Positions 36,148 through 45,739 are shown, counted from the first letter of the stretch. The stretch is 64,000 bases of DNA from Clostridium gasigenes (GCF_900104115.1 NZ_FNJM01000002.1:186001-250000), one strand, 5' to 3'. Notes: a model not told the origin generated them from the letters alone. Numbers and translations: made by a program.

Positions 36148-36180
36148 ATTAATAATCCTTCCTTGCATTTTTTATTACAC

Positions 36181-36380
36181 TACAAGTCTACGAAATCTCG
36201 ATAGATTTCTATTTTTTATATAATAAAAAAGCCATGGATACCTCCACAGCTTGAAATTCAACAATTAATAAAGGTAATTATATTACCTCTTTAAAGTAAA
36301 TTCGTGGACTTGTATCTTTAATAGTACAATTTAATTCCACAACAAATAAAAGGTATACACCCCTATTTTTTTGGAATTAA
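36181..36380 (-). ncRNA. structured leader RNA candidate upstream of the MutS2-like gene
   Basis: Complementary 14-nt arms at 36181-36194 (TACAAGTCTACGAA) and 36301-36314 (TTCGTGGACTTGTA) could close a branched structure. It encloses a hairpin at 36270-36292 (AAAGGTAAT/ATTACCTCTTT), a terminator-like hairpin at 36229-36252 and a small one at 36192-36209. Further upstream, TTAATTCCA/TGGAATTAA (36331-36380) encloses a fifth. No T-box or known riboswitch sequence was recognised. The arrangement suggests attenuation; alternatively it may be the remains of a mobile element. Confidence 0.45.
36229..36252 (-). terminator. terminator-like hairpin within the leader
   Basis: On the minus strand AAGCTGTGGA / TCCATGGCTT pairs fully with two G-U wobbles, loop GGTA, followed by TTTTTTAT. 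It lies 82 bp before the MutS2-like start codon, so it can be an attenuator or the distal terminator of the GGDEF-EAL gene. Confidence 0.7.
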
Positions 36381-36542
36381 TATTAACTTAACTATTTTAG
36401 ATACTAAACACTCACAAAAATACCTCTCTTTTTTTTGAAATCTATCTTATACAGTATATGTTAAATTCAATCTAATTGTCAACGTTATTATACATTTCTA
36501 TATTAATCTTCATCGAAGATTCCATGACCTCCATTACTAACC

Positions 36543-38900
36543 CTACAACAACTTCAATGCATCCTCTTCTTCTAATGGTTTAGAAAATAAATATCCTTGA
36601 ATATAATCCACATTCATATGCTTTAATTTTTCTAATTGTTCTTCAGTTTCAACACCTTCAGCCACTATTGGTAAATTTAACGAATGTGCTGATTCAATAA
36701 TTAGTCTTAAAATCTTTGTATATTCATCTTGTAAATCCATACCATTAATAAAACTTCTATCTATTTTGATTATAGATAAAGGAAGTCTTACAATATAATT
36801 AAATGATGAATAACCTGTTCCAAAATCATCTAAGCTAATTATTATTCCCATATCTTTCAGTTCTTTAATTTTCTCTATATTTTCCTCTATATTTTTAAGT
36901 AATACTGTTTCTGTTATTTCTACTCCAATACAATCTATACATACACCCGTTTCCTTAAATATTGATTTTATCGTTGACATAAAATCCTTGTCCATTATTT
37001 GAACTGGCGATATATTAACAGAAACTATAATTTTCTCTTTTGCATTTTCATTTATTTTTTCAGCAAACTTACATGCTTCACGCATTATATAATATCCCAT
37101 ATCTATTATTAAATTACTATTCTCCATTATCTCTATTATTTTAATAACTGGAACATTTTTATATTTATCATTTTGCCATCTAAATAAAGCTTCAAAGCCT
37201 TTTAGTTTCTTATCTACTGTATATTGTGGTTGGTAAAATAATTTTACTTCATTTTTTTCTATAGCATTTCCTAAGTCTTTTTCTATACTTAATTTTAAAT
37301 TTCTTTCGTCTTCCAACTCTTTGGTATATATCATAAATTTGTTTTTACCTAATTCTTTAGCTTTATACATTGCTATATCTACTTTCATAAGTAACCTATC
37401 AACATCAACTATGCAATCTCCCATTGCAATTCCTATACTAAGAGAAAAGTCATAATTTTTATTATTTTTTTGTAAATATGCTTTTCCTAATATTTCTTTT
37501 GCTTTATCACATATGATATTTACGTTTTCTATGTTTTTGAAAACAACTAAAAATTCATCTCCACCTAAACGACATAAAAAAGTATCCTTGCAAATTTCTC
37601 TAAGCCTATTTGATACAGATATAATAACTTCATCTCCAAAATGATGTCCATAACAATCATTAATATCTTTAAAATTATCAATATCTACAAACATCATGCC
37701 TATCTTACTATAATTAGTTTCTTTCTCCATATAATTATATAAGGCTCTTCTATTTGATATTTGAGTAAGTGCATCTGTAAGAGCTTGCTTTTTTATTTCT
37801 TTTTCTGCTTCTCTAATCTCTGTAACATCTACAAGCGCACTTGTAATACCTATAACTTCATTGCCTATATCAAATACAGGCGTCTTATAAATTTCTACAT
37901 TTCTTATACCCTTATGAGTTTTTACAGTGTCCTCAAACTTCATGGGTTCTCTTCTCTTAATTACTTCCTCATTTTTTTTATAAATTTCTTTTACATAACT
38001 TTCTAAAAAAATCCTTTTAGGGGTTTGGCCTATTAGTTCATCAATATTTATATCAAAATATTGTGTAAACTGTTTATTTCCATTAAGATATACTCCATTT
38101 GTATCGCTTAGCCATACTGGAAAAGGTAAATTATCCATAAGCATTTGTAATTTTGCATCTTTATTTTTTAATTCAGTAATATCTCTAGCAACCCCAATAG
38201 TCCCTATAACTTCATCAGCACCATCTATCACAGGTGCTTTATGTATATTAAATTGTCTGTATCCTTTTTTTCCTATAATAACTTCATCAAAAACTACTTG
38301 TTTTCTTTTACTCATAACTTCTAAATCATATTCTCTACATCTATCTCCTACATTTCCATCCCATACATAGTGGTCACCTCTGCCTTTTATCTGCTCCATT
38401 GTTTTTCCACTATGCTCCATAAAGTCATTATTCACTTTAATATAATTGCTATCCTTATCTTTAAACCAAGCCATATATGGAGTATTGTTTAATAATGCAT
38501 TAAATTGTATGTCTTTCATCTTAGATTTTTTTTCAGCATTCATTAATCTGATTTGATTAATAACTCTTATATAGAGTTCTTCTGTTGTAAATGGATTTAA
38601 TAAGTAATCATCTGCGCCTACTTCTATATATTCTTTTAGATTTTCAATGTTGGTTTTATCTATGCATAATATTATACCTACTTGTCCTTCTAAAAAATTA
38701 TTTCTTATTTTCTTTATAGCATATATAGATTCCTCATATCCTATATTAGTATCTATCAACAGTAAATCTAAGTCTGTGTTAATAACATTGTTTATATTTT
38801 CACATATCATTAATTTATAATCTTTATTATTAAATTCATTAGCTATCTTAAAAAAACTTTTTGTGTCATTAGAAATTATAGATATTTGCTTTTTGTTCAT
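36543..38900 (-). CDS. c-di-GMP enzyme: REC-PAS-PAS-GGDEF-EAL
   Basis: A 785-residue cytosolic protein. The receiver-like domain (1-120) keeps Asp50 (LLLIDTN) but has Asn102 where a receiver has the conserved Lys (LLNPF), so it is probably not a normal phospho-switch. Two PAS domains (about 125-245, 250-370) follow. The GGDEF motif is intact at 446-450. The EAL domain keeps the metal and catalytic residues: Glu570 (EAL), Asn629, Glu661, Asp691-Asp692 (DDFGTG), Lys712 and Glu748. Both cyclase and phosphodiesterase activity are chemically possible. No haem- or flavin-binding signature was evident in the PAS domains. Confidence 0.94.
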   Translation of the reverse strand: MNKKQISIISNDTKSFFKIANEFNNKDYKLMICENINNVINTDLDLLLIDTNIGYEESIYAIKKIRNNFLEGQVGIILCIDKTNIENLKEYIEVGADDYLLNPFTTEELYIRVINQIRLMNAEKKSKMKDIQFNALLNNTPYMAWFKDKDSNYIKVNNDFMEHSGKTMEQIKGRGDHYVWDGNVGDRCREYDLEVMSKRKQVVFDEVIIGKKGYRQFNIHKAPVIDGADEVIGTIGVARDITELKNKDAKLQMLMDNLPFPVWLSDTNGVYLNGNKQFTQYFDINIDELIGQTPKRIFLESYVKEIYKKNEEVIKRREPMKFEDTVKTHKGIRNVEIYKTPVFDIGNEVIGITSALVDVTEIREAEKEIKKQALTDALTQISNRRALYNYMEKETNYSKIGMMFVDIDNFKDINDCYGHHFGDEVIISVSNRLREICKDTFLCRLGGDEFLVVFKNIENVNIICDKAKEILGKAYLQKNNKNYDFSLSIGIAMGDCIVDVDRLLMKVDIAMYKAKELGKNKFMIYTKELEDERNLKLSIEKDLGNAIEKNEVKLFYQPQYTVDKKLKGFEALFRWQNDKYKNVPVIKIIEIMENSNLIIDMGYYIMREACKFAEKINENAKEKIIVSVNISPVQIMDKDFMSTIKSIFKETGVCIDCIGVEITETVLLKNIEENIEKIKELKDMGIIISLDDFGTGYSSFNYIVRLPLSIIKIDRSFINGMDLQDEYTKILRLIIESAHSLNLPIVAEGVETEEQLEKLKHMNVDYIQGYLFSKPLEEEDALKLL

Positions 38901-39235
38901 ATGTTATTTTTCTCCTCCTCATGTATACTTTGTCAATAGTATATCATATCTTTATATACTATTTAAAGAACCAATATATCCGTCTTAATACCCAAATATC
39001 CACCTCTTATCAACCAAATATATCTATTTAAAATTATAATAGTTCAAAAATGATTTAATAATTTTACAGTTGAATAAAAGCATTTATGATACTTATTTCT
39101 TTAATAGTAATAACGTCTGTAATATCAAAATTCATTATTAGCATGATTATTCTTTCAAAAAAATAATCGCAATACCTAAATTAGATATTGCGATTAATAT
39201 ATTATTACTCTATAATTTCTAAATCTCTATATTTA
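38901..39235. other. gene-free region
   Basis: Upstream region of the c-di-GMP gene. It contains the terminator of the exporter gene (39165-39195: AATCGCAATA / TATTGCGATT) and otherwise AT-rich sequence. A 26-codon hydrophobic frame at 39087 lacks a ribosome site and was not accepted as a gene. Confidence 0.6.
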
Positions 39236-39742
39236 CTAATTAAAAACACCTACAGCATATGGTATTCCATAAGAAATAATAGTCATTATTATTGTAGCAA
39301 TTATTATCCCTGTCAATATTGAACCGGATGCTTTTTTTACTTTTATACCTAATATTGATGCTATTAAAGCTCCTGTCCATGCCCCTGTACCCGGTAGAGG
39401 AATACCTACAAATAATGCTAATCCCCAAAACTCATACTTTTGTATTTTCTCACTTTTAGACATAGATTTCTTCTCTAATTTTTCTACTATACCACTTAGT
39501 AACTTAGTTTTCTTCATCCACGTAAAGATAGGTGTTATAAACCAAAGTATAAAAGGTATTGGTATTATATTTCCTAACATACATAACCAAATTGCATTAA
39601 ACATGCTTATACCTAATAATGAAGATGCAATTATTCCTCCTCTAAGCTCTAGAATAGGAACCATTGATATTATTAAAACAACTAGCTCCTTTGGCATAAA
39701 GCTTAAATTATTAGTGAACCAATTTATTAACGAATCTGACAT
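39236..39742 (-). CDS. COG2426-type small multidrug export family protein
   Basis: A 168-residue membrane protein with about four TM segments, matching the 'small multi-drug export protein' family (PF06695): PKELVVLIISMVPILELRGGIIASSLLG, WLCMLGNIIPIPFILWFI, and FVGIPLPGTGAWTGALIASILGIK. The repeated P-x-x-E-x-R-G and PLPGTGAWTG motifs are hallmarks. No transport substrate is firmly known. It is monocistronic and ends at a hairpin. Confidence 0.9.
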   Translation of the reverse strand: MSDSLINWFTNNLSFMPKELVVLIISMVPILELRGGIIASSLLGISMFNAIWLCMLGNIIPIPFILWFITPIFTWMKKTKLLSGIVEKLEKKSMSKSEKIQKYEFWGLALFVGIPLPGTGAWTGALIASILGIKVKKASGSILTGIIIATIIMTIISYGIPYAVGVFN

Positions 39743-39964
39743 TTAAAAAGCTCCTTATAATATATTTTTAATTCCAGTATATAAGTTTTGCACATAAACA
39801 GACTACATAATGTTACTTTAAACACATTATACCATATCATTTACATAATTATTATTTTTTTTACCATTACGTAATTTCAAACCTATATATGCTATTACTA
39901 AGAAAACCTCCAATGGTATCCACTTCTAAACTTAAATCAAATCTAAGTAGTAGACTTATTATTC

Positions 39965-40513
39965 TTAGTTCCCCCTATTTACTACTCTTCCTTGTAACCC
40001 TTCAATTACATCTAAAGTTTTCTCATGTAGTAAATCGTCAAAACTAGCACAAAGGCTTCCATCAACAATAATCTCTGCATTTCTATATTGTGATTGGAAC
40101 ATTACCATATTGCTAACTACGCATATATTAGTAACAACTCCTACTATTTCAATTTCTTCAATGTCATTACCTATTTCACTAGCAAGATTAATCATATCCT
40201 CTGGAGACAATCCAAAACCATATTTTTTATAGTGAACTGTATTTTTTCCACCTACGAACTCTTCCAATTTTCCATATAGATTATGTCCTTCTGACCCTTC
40301 TATACAATGAGGAACTGGTAAGTTTTTTCCCTCTCTTGTTTTTAAATAATCTTCCGAATGTGTATCATAGGTAAACAATACCTTATCTCCATTTTGCAAA
40401 TATTTATTTACCTTATTATATATTCCATTTTCTAAAGTTGTAGCTTTTTCAAAACCTAATGTTCCATCAACAAAATCTTTTTGATAATCAATAACTACTA
40501 ATAATCTTTTCAT
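39965..40513 (-). CDS. nicotinamidase/isochorismatase-family cysteine hydrolase
   Basis: A 182-residue protein with the catalytic triad of the family: Asp9 in VVIDYQKDFVDG, Lys in VHYKKYGFG and Cys in GVVTNICVVSN. Overall length and the 'TYDTHSEDY...' segment (metal-binding D-x-H) match PncA-like nicotinamidases, which turn nicotinamide into nicotinate for NAD salvage. Its promoter is almost identical to that of an NrtR-like regulator gene 9 kb away, which fits an NAD role. Confidence 0.9.
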   Translation of the reverse strand: MKRLLVVIDYQKDFVDGTLGFEKATTLENGIYNKVNKYLQNGDKVLFTYDTHSEDYLKTREGKNLPVPHCIEGSEGHNLYGKLEEFVGGKNTVHYKKYGFGLSPEDMINLASEIGNDIEEIEIVGVVTNICVVSNMVMFQSQYRNAEIIVDGSLCASFDDLLHEKTLDVIEGLQGRVVNRGN

Positions 40514-40582
40514 ACTTGATTCCTCCTAAATTTCATATATTTAAATTTTATTCTTAGCTGGTAAAATTAAAACATCAAATTA

Positions 40583-40624
40583 ATACTATTTATGTATCCT
40601 TAATTTGTCAACATTTGCTTTTAA
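40583..40624 (-). promoter_or_regulatory. promoter with shared motif, nicotinamidase gene
   Basis: On the minus strand, -35 TTGACA (40611-40606) and -10 TAGTAT (40588-40583) are separated by 17 bp. The segment 40595-40624 contains TATCCTTAATTTGTCAACA (plus strand), identical to the promoter before the NrtR-like gene at 49706. Conservation of the spacer, not only the -35, suggests a regulator site. Confidence 0.75.
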
Positions 40625-40729
40625 CTCTAAAAAACAACCCTTACAACATCCTCTCTCTTTAACAATACATTAAATTTATCATGAAAAACTTTATAACGCT
40701 TTGCGTGTAATAAAACTTATATAAAAATA

Positions 40730-40771
40730 AGGGCCTAACTCAAAATAAAATTATATTTTGAATTAGTCCCT
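40730..40771 (-). terminator. terminator after DUF5692-like gene
   Basis: Stem AGGGCCTAACTCAAAATA / TATTTTGAATTAGTCCCT with few mismatches, preceded on the plus side by an A-run. It lies 110 bp after the gene stop and 216 bp upstream of the nicotinamidase start. The rest of 40514-40883 is gene-free. Confidence 0.65.
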
Positions 40772-40883
40772 AAAGTCATCTTTCATTTAAAGATATTAAT
40801 CTATGATGATATTCCTTATAATCTTTACTTATAATTATATCCTTAAATTATAAAGCAGCTATTCACATCATATAGATACAAAC

Positions 40884-41801
40884 CTATTTGTTTTCAGTTA
40901 CTATTTCTTTGTATCCTTTTAGATCTGTATAAATCTCATCTTTAAGAGGATTAAGTTTATTTTTCTTAATTCTACTAAAGTGATAAATAAATACTGCTAT
41001 ATTTCCTGCAAGAGCTAAACAACTTACAACCCATAACGCTACTTCATTGTGAGATGCTTGCACCGCAAACTTTGAAGTATCAGCAAAGTATGGGAATGTC
41101 AAAGAGAACATTCCCCAAAGTGCTAAAGTCTGTGCACGATGTTGTAGCCAAGCTCCTCTTTTAAAGAAAAATGCTGGAATAGTGCAAGATAATAATAACA
41201 CTGCACCTGAATAGAATGAGTGATCAGGAATACAGTTATAAACATAAGCAAAATTCCATAGATCATAAGCTATTATCCAGAACCACAACTGATCAGGCCA
41301 TAGCATGTCTTTGTTTTTATCTTTTCCAATAAAAATCCCAACCCATCCAGCGATAGTTATGATATTCAATATCCCTGCAATACCATTTATAATATTCCAA
41401 GGTCCGCCATTAATTAATACTCCATCTACAATGCCGTTATAACCATAACACTGAAAATCACGGAATACAGCCTCTAAAATGTTTATTGAAAGAATAAGTG
41501 GTGGAAATAACAGTAGCATTTTTTTGCCATCAAGTCCCTTTATATACCTAAGAGCCATAAAACCAAGAACACCAGCAAGTGCAGAATATGTCTTTACCCA
41601 CGGAAACCAGTAACCTACTGGAGTGCCAGGCCCTGCTGTTCTTACCCATACAGTAAAAGTCAGTACAATAGGTGCAACTAAATATACACCTATTGCAAGC
41701 CATTTACTCCGACGAGTAATCTCATTGACAAGCATTAATCCACATAGTACCACTAGCCCCATTAAAGCAGCGTACCATGGTATAGAGTTAAACAAAAACA
41801 T
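40884..41801 (-). CDS. DUF5692-like integral membrane protein
   Basis: A 305-residue protein with about nine TM helices (first LMGLVVLCGLMLVNEITRR; last VVSCLALAGNIAVFIYHFSRI). It resembles the DUF5692 family (segments ILEAVFRDFQCYG, PDQLWFWIIAYDLWNFAYVYNC); function unknown. The start has AGGGGG. Base composition is unlike its surroundings: the 60 bases at 41581-41640 contain 31 G or C. A TetR gene lies 84 bp upstream on the same strand, suggesting an acquired regulator-membrane protein pair. Confidence 0.8.
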   Translation of the reverse strand: MFLFNSIPWYAALMGLVVLCGLMLVNEITRRSKWLAIGVYLVAPIVLTFTVWVRTAGPGTPVGYWFPWVKTYSALAGVLGFMALRYIKGLDGKKMLLLFPPLILSINILEAVFRDFQCYGYNGIVDGVLINGGPWNIINGIAGILNIITIAGWVGIFIGKDKNKDMLWPDQLWFWIIAYDLWNFAYVYNCIPDHSFYSGAVLLLSCTIPAFFFKRGAWLQHRAQTLALWGMFSLTFPYFADTSKFAVQASHNEVALWVVSCLALAGNIAVFIYHFSRIKKNKLNPLKDEIYTDLKGYKEIVTENK

Positions 41802-41885
41802 ATTATTATCCCCCTTGTAAAATTTTTTGATAAAATTTAATAATCCAAATTCAGATTTTCTTATATTAAAGATAATCTTGAATGG

Positions 41886-42482
41886 CTATTCACATTTCAT
41901 ATTATTAAGCACACCATTACAGTATGCCTTCCATGTTTTTGCAATGAATTCCTCAGCTTTGCTTGTTGACCCATAGCATAACAATTCACCTTCTAAAGCA
42001 CCTTGAATCATCGCTAAAAATAGCAATGCATTACTCTCTATCTCATCCTCACTTGGATAATTTTTCAGCATGCTTTGTTCAAATGCTTCTTCCATTTTCT
42101 TCATATGAAACATTTCTAAATTAAATACTAATTCACTGCATTTTTTTCTTAAGTCATCATTATCAATAAGTAGAATATTTCTCCAAAATCTCAATTTATC
42201 ATTATCTTTGAAATATTTAATAATATCAAAAAAGATATTTTTAAACTTTTCATCAATTGCTGTATGCTTGCTTTCATTATAAACATTATTTAAAAATTCA
42301 TTGTACTTAACAACTTCCTTTTCAACTATTAAATATACAATTTCATCTTTGCTTATAAAATGGCTATATAAAGAAGGTGTTTTTATCCCAACTTCTTTTG
42401 CAATATCTGCCATAGATACATTATAGCCTCTCTTTGAAAAGTGTTTATATGCAGCTTCAAGAATCTCTTCTTTTTTTCCCAT
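41886..42482 (-). CDS. TetR-family regulator
   Basis: A 198-residue protein with the TetR HTH at the N terminus (ILEAAYKHFSKRGYNVSMADIAKEVGIKTPSLYSHFISKDEI) and a helical ligand domain (about residues 50-190). The start lies between the gene and a symmetric operator at 42524. It probably represses itself and the membrane gene downstream. The ligand is unknown. Confidence 0.92.
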   Translation of the reverse strand: MGKKEEILEAAYKHFSKRGYNVSMADIAKEVGIKTPSLYSHFISKDEIVYLIVEKEVVKYNEFLNNVYNESKHTAIDEKFKNIFFDIIKYFKDNDKLRFWRNILLIDNDDLRKKCSELVFNLEMFHMKKMEEAFEQSMLKNYPSEDEIESNALLFLAMIQGALEGELLCYGSTSKAEEFIAKTWKAYCNGVLNNMKCE

Positions 42483-42523
42483 AATGAATCACCTACCCAC
42501 TCGTTTTATAATATTATATTTAC

Positions 42524-42579
42524 CTAACTATCATTAGTTAGTTTTTACTTATTCTACCATTTTATTCGTCATTTGTCAA
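42524..42579 (-). promoter_or_regulatory. tetR promoter and operator
   Basis: A consensus promoter on the minus strand: TTGACA (42579-42574), 17-bp spacer, TAGAAT (42556-42551). Just downstream, around the expected transcription start, lies an 18-bp palindrome CTAACTA-TCAT-TAGTTAG (42524-42541). A second TTAGTTAACTAA dyad is at 42663-42674. Together these are typical TetR operators. Confidence 0.78.
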
Positions 42580-42712
42580 CGATACTATAGTTCTATACTA
42601 CCATTAAATCATTACAACAATCTTTGTAATGCTTCCGTTTCACTTATAATTATTTGATACGATTAGTTAACTAACTAAAACTCATCTCCTACTGTTATAT
42701 CAACACTTATCA

Positions 42713-42770
42713 GAAAAACCACACCTATTTATGGTACGCCTCTACGTATCACTATTAAGTGTGGTTTTTC
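42713..42770 (-). terminator. terminator after Bce-type permease
   Basis: Perfect stem GAAAAACCACAC / GTGTGGTTTTTC with an internal hairpin in the loop (GGTACG/CGTATC). The T-run is inside the stem on the minus strand. The inner loop resembles the hairpin sequence near 63916. Confidence 0.75.
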
Positions 42771-42830
42771 CACTTTATACTACTATTAATACACATATCT
42801 TATTTTCTCTACTTTTTTTCTTAACTAATG

Positions 42831-44807
42831 CTAAATTCTATTAATTTGTTTTTTATATTTATTACTGGTTAGAAAATAAAATATAATTTGGATAACAGAA
42901 TATACTCCAAAAACAAACAAACTATTTTTCCACATATATTCGCCATCATTAATAAGATTAAGAATATTATATAAATAATATCCTGTACAGGTTAAAGCTA
43001 TAACAGGAGGTACAAGAAATACTGCACCTAATTCTTGCATAGATAATTTATTAATTTCATTCTTACTTAAACCTATTTTTATTAATTGTTTACTTCTTTC
43101 CCTATCCTCTTCAATAGATGATATTGTCTTAAAATATAAAACTGCTGCACTTCCTATTAAAAACATCATTCCCATAAAGCTAGATATAAATAGCATAAAA
43201 CTATTTTCTTTTATAGCCGAATCAAACATATTTTCTTTAATGATTAATGTATCACTAACCTTTTTTCCTAAATTAGTCTCTAGCCTATTTTCTAAACCTT
43301 TATATCCTTCACTATTTTTAATATTGATCATTACATCGTAAGTAACTGCTTCATCCCCTAGCTTTTCCTTCATCATTTTATAATCTTCATTATTAACAAC
43401 TAAAGCCGCATTTCTAATATAGTTATTATTGAAGAAGTAATTTACAGGAAGAGTAAATATTTCATTTCTTTTATTTTCTTTTCTTATATATACATACTCA
43501 TCTATCATACGATTCTCTTTATATTCGTCTAAAGATAATTTATTGTTCTGCATTGATTTTTTAGATAAATCTAGCATAAAGCCTGAGTCTGAAAAACTCC
43601 CACTCTTTTCAACAGTAGAATAGAGAACTTCTCCTTTTTTTAGATTTAGATCATTATTTCCTAGACTTCTATAGCTATCTTCATTTATAACTAACATTTG
43701 AAAATTACGCCATAAACATTCACCTTCATAAACTCTTATATCCGGAATATTTAATCCTTCTAACTCATTATAACTTTCAACTCCACCTAAGTTTTTTGTA
43801 GCAATCTCTTTAATATCTTTATTTTCCACGTCACTTTTATCAACTATAAAACTCATATCATATGGATACTTTATATCCATTTGTCTCTCTGTTCCCTTAT
43901 ACATGCCATAGGCAATAGATATAAATACCATTGCTCCTGAAACCATTAATGTAACTACATATAAGACTGTTCTATAAGACATAAATCTATGTGAAAGAGA
44001 ATTCATAAATAAAATATTATTATTATAAATTCTTTTAAATCTTCTTAAAACCTTTACTACTACAGTCATAGAGAACCCTATCAATAAATAAACCGAAACC
44101 ATTATCCCTAATATAGATGCAGCAAATAAGTTTTTTGTATCCGCTATTTGCTCATTAACAGCTATTTTAAAAGCAATAATAGAAATTATAAAAATTATTA
44201 TTCCTATTATCCCTAAAATATTGCTTGTACTTCCCAGATCTTTTTTTGATTTCGACTTTAATATATTAACTATTGAATATCTTTTCAAGAAAAACATTTG
44301 ATATATTGTAGTGAATAAAAATATTATAGTTGAAATTAAAAATATCGTTCCATACGCTTTAAAACTCAAAGGAATAATTATATTATCAATTTTCAATATT
44401 TTCCCTATAGACATATGAAATAGTTTTGAAAATACACTTCCCCCAAGAGATGCAACTAGAAAGGATATCAACGCTATTATAATATTTTCATAACAAAGTA
44501 TTTTTGTTATTTCTTTTGAAGTTAATCCTATTGTGAAATATACCCCAAATTCTCTCCCTCTATACTTTGTAAAGGAAACTGTTGTAAAAATTATAAACAT
44601 TAATGAAAAAGCTACCATTAATATAACTACAGACATAAAATTTTCTTTTACAAACATAGTTTCATCAACCTTCATAAATTCTGGACTAAACACTAAAGTG
44701 AAAAACATAAATAGGATACATTGAATAAGACTATTCCCAAGAAGATAAGCTGTGTAATTCTTAATGTTATACTTGATATTTTTTATAATTATTGAAGAAA
44801 ATTCCAC
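42831..44807 (-). CDS. BceB-like ABC transporter permease
   Basis: A 658-residue permease with ten TM helices. Four N-terminal and several central helices carry FtsX domains (KYRGREFGVYFTIGLTSKEI; ERSKQLIKIGLSKNEINKL). An extracellular domain of about 200 residues lies between TM7 and TM8 (from KYPDMSFIVDKSDVENKD-like region to the DTLIIKENMFDS segment). This is the BceB/VraG form that protects against lantibiotics and bacitracin and signals to a BceS kinase. Its start codon abuts the ATPase stop. Confidence 0.92.
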   Translation of the reverse strand: MEFSSIIIKNIKYNIKNYTAYLLGNSLIQCILFMFFTLVFSPEFMKVDETMFVKENFMSVVILMVAFSLMFIIFTTVSFTKYRGREFGVYFTIGLTSKEITKILCYENIIIALISFLVASLGGSVFSKLFHMSIGKILKIDNIIIPLSFKAYGTIFLISTIIFLFTTIYQMFFLKRYSIVNILKSKSKKDLGSTSNILGIIGIIIFIISIIAFKIAVNEQIADTKNLFAASILGIMVSVYLLIGFSMTVVVKVLRRFKRIYNNNILFMNSLSHRFMSYRTVLYVVTLMVSGAMVFISIAYGMYKGTERQMDIKYPYDMSFIVDKSDVENKDIKEIATKNLGGVESYNELEGLNIPDIRVYEGECLWRNFQMLVINEDSYRSLGNNDLNLKKGEVLYSTVEKSGSFSDSGFMLDLSKKSMQNNKLSLDEYKENRMIDEYVYIRKENKRNEIFTLPVNYFFNNNYIRNAALVVNNEDYKMMKEKLGDEAVTYDVMINIKNSEGYKGLENRLETNLGKKVSDTLIIKENMFDSAIKENSFMLFISSFMGMMFLIGSAAVLYFKTISSIEEDRERSKQLIKIGLSKNEINKLSMQELGAVFLVPPVIALTCTGYYLYNILNLINDGEYMWKNSLFVFGVYSVIQIIFYFLTSNKYKKQINRI

Positions 44808-45562
44808 TATTCTTGTCCTCCTATAACTAATTGTGCTTCTATAACCTTGTCAAAGAACTCTTTTCTATTTCCATTAGAGTTTATTTCAAGCTTAATAGTT
44901 CCATCTTTTATAAATATAATTCTCTTACAAAAGGATGCTGCAAGAGGATCATGAGTTACCATAACAATAGTAGATTTCTTTTCTTCATTTATCTTTTTAA
45001 AACTTTCCATTATATTCATTGATGATTTTGAATCTAAATTTCCTGTAGGCTCATCTCCTAATATTATTTTAGGTTCTTTAATTAATGCTCTAGCTTCTGC
45101 CGCTCTTTGTTTTTGACCACCTGAAATATTATAAGGATAACTATTTTCAACTTCTTTTAACCCAAAATACTCTATTAATTCATTAACCTTATCCTCAATA
45201 ACCTTAGGTTTTACCCTGTCTAATGTTAATGGAAATCCTATGTTTTCTTTAACAGTTAAGCTATCTAAAAGATTAAACTCTTGAAATATAAAGCCAATAT
45301 TGTTTCTTCTAAAAATAGCCATATCATCTTTCTTCATAGTAAGAATATTTTTTTCACCTATAAAAATTTCACCTGCTGTAGCTTTATCAATTCCAGCTAA
45401 AATATTTAATAAAGTTGTTTTACCACTTCCACTAGGCCCCATAACTCCCAAAAATTCTCCATCCTCCACCTTAAAAGATATGTCATTAAGCGCTTTTATA
45501 GCTTGCGCACCTTTAAATGCATCATAAACTTTAGTTACTTTTTTACATTCTAAAACTTCCAT
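44807..45562 (-). CDS. BceA-like ABC transporter ATPase
   Basis: About 251 residues from ATG 45562 (GAGG, 9-base spacing). The longer frame to 45604 would run into a dispersed palindrome and has no site. Walker A GPSGSGKTT, signature ISGGQKQRAAEARAL, Walker B IILGDEPTGNLD, H-loop VTHD. The RAAEARAL and TGNLD forms are usual in BceA-type ATPases. It couples to the downstream BceB-like permease. Confidence 0.94.
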   Translation of the reverse strand: MEVLECKKVTKVYDAFKGAQAIKALNDISFKVEDGEFLGVMGPSGSGKTTLLNILAGIDKATAGEIFIGEKNILTMKKDDMAIFRRNNIGFIFQEFNLLDSLTVKENIGFPLTLDRVKPKVIEDKVNELIEYFGLKEVENSYPYNISGGQKQRAAEARALIKEPKIILGDEPTGNLDSKSSMNIMESFKKINEEKKSTIVMVTHDPLAASFCKRIIFIKDGTIKLEINSNGNRKEFFDKVIEAQLVIGGQE

Positions 45563-45593
45563 ATAAATATACCTCATTTCTTTTCCGAATTTA

Positions 45594-45653
45594 GTCATAT
45601 CCAAATAAATAACAAGTCAGTATTCTTGCTTGTTATTTATTTTGCTATGCCTT
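45594..45653. repeat. dispersed palindromic element, copy 5
   Basis: Arms ATATCCAAATAAATAACAAG and CTTGTTATTTATTTTGCTAT around TCAGTATTCTTG. It lies between the sensor kinase and the ABC genes, about 32 bp upstream of the ATPase start, so here it falls inside the expected leader rather than after an operon. Confidence 0.8.
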
Positions 45654-45739
45654 ATCTAAAGTATATTCTCTATTTGAATATCCTTAAATTGATTTTGCTT
45701 ACTTAACCTTACGCCAATGAAAGGTTACTTTTCTATTAT

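Noticed and set aside
36181..36540. c-di-GMP riboswitch or T-box between the GGDEF-EAL and MutS2-like genes
   Set aside because: Neither the conserved c-di-GMP aptamer core nor the T-box GGTGGNACC sequence is present.
39087..39167. 26-codon hydrophobic plus-strand frame (MILISLIVITSV...), toxin-like
   Set aside because: No ribosome site, no partner antisense gene seen, and such frames are common in AT-rich DNA.
45594..45653. Palindromes as insertion-sequence ends
   Set aside because: No transposase frame lies between any two copies in the window; kept as repeats only.
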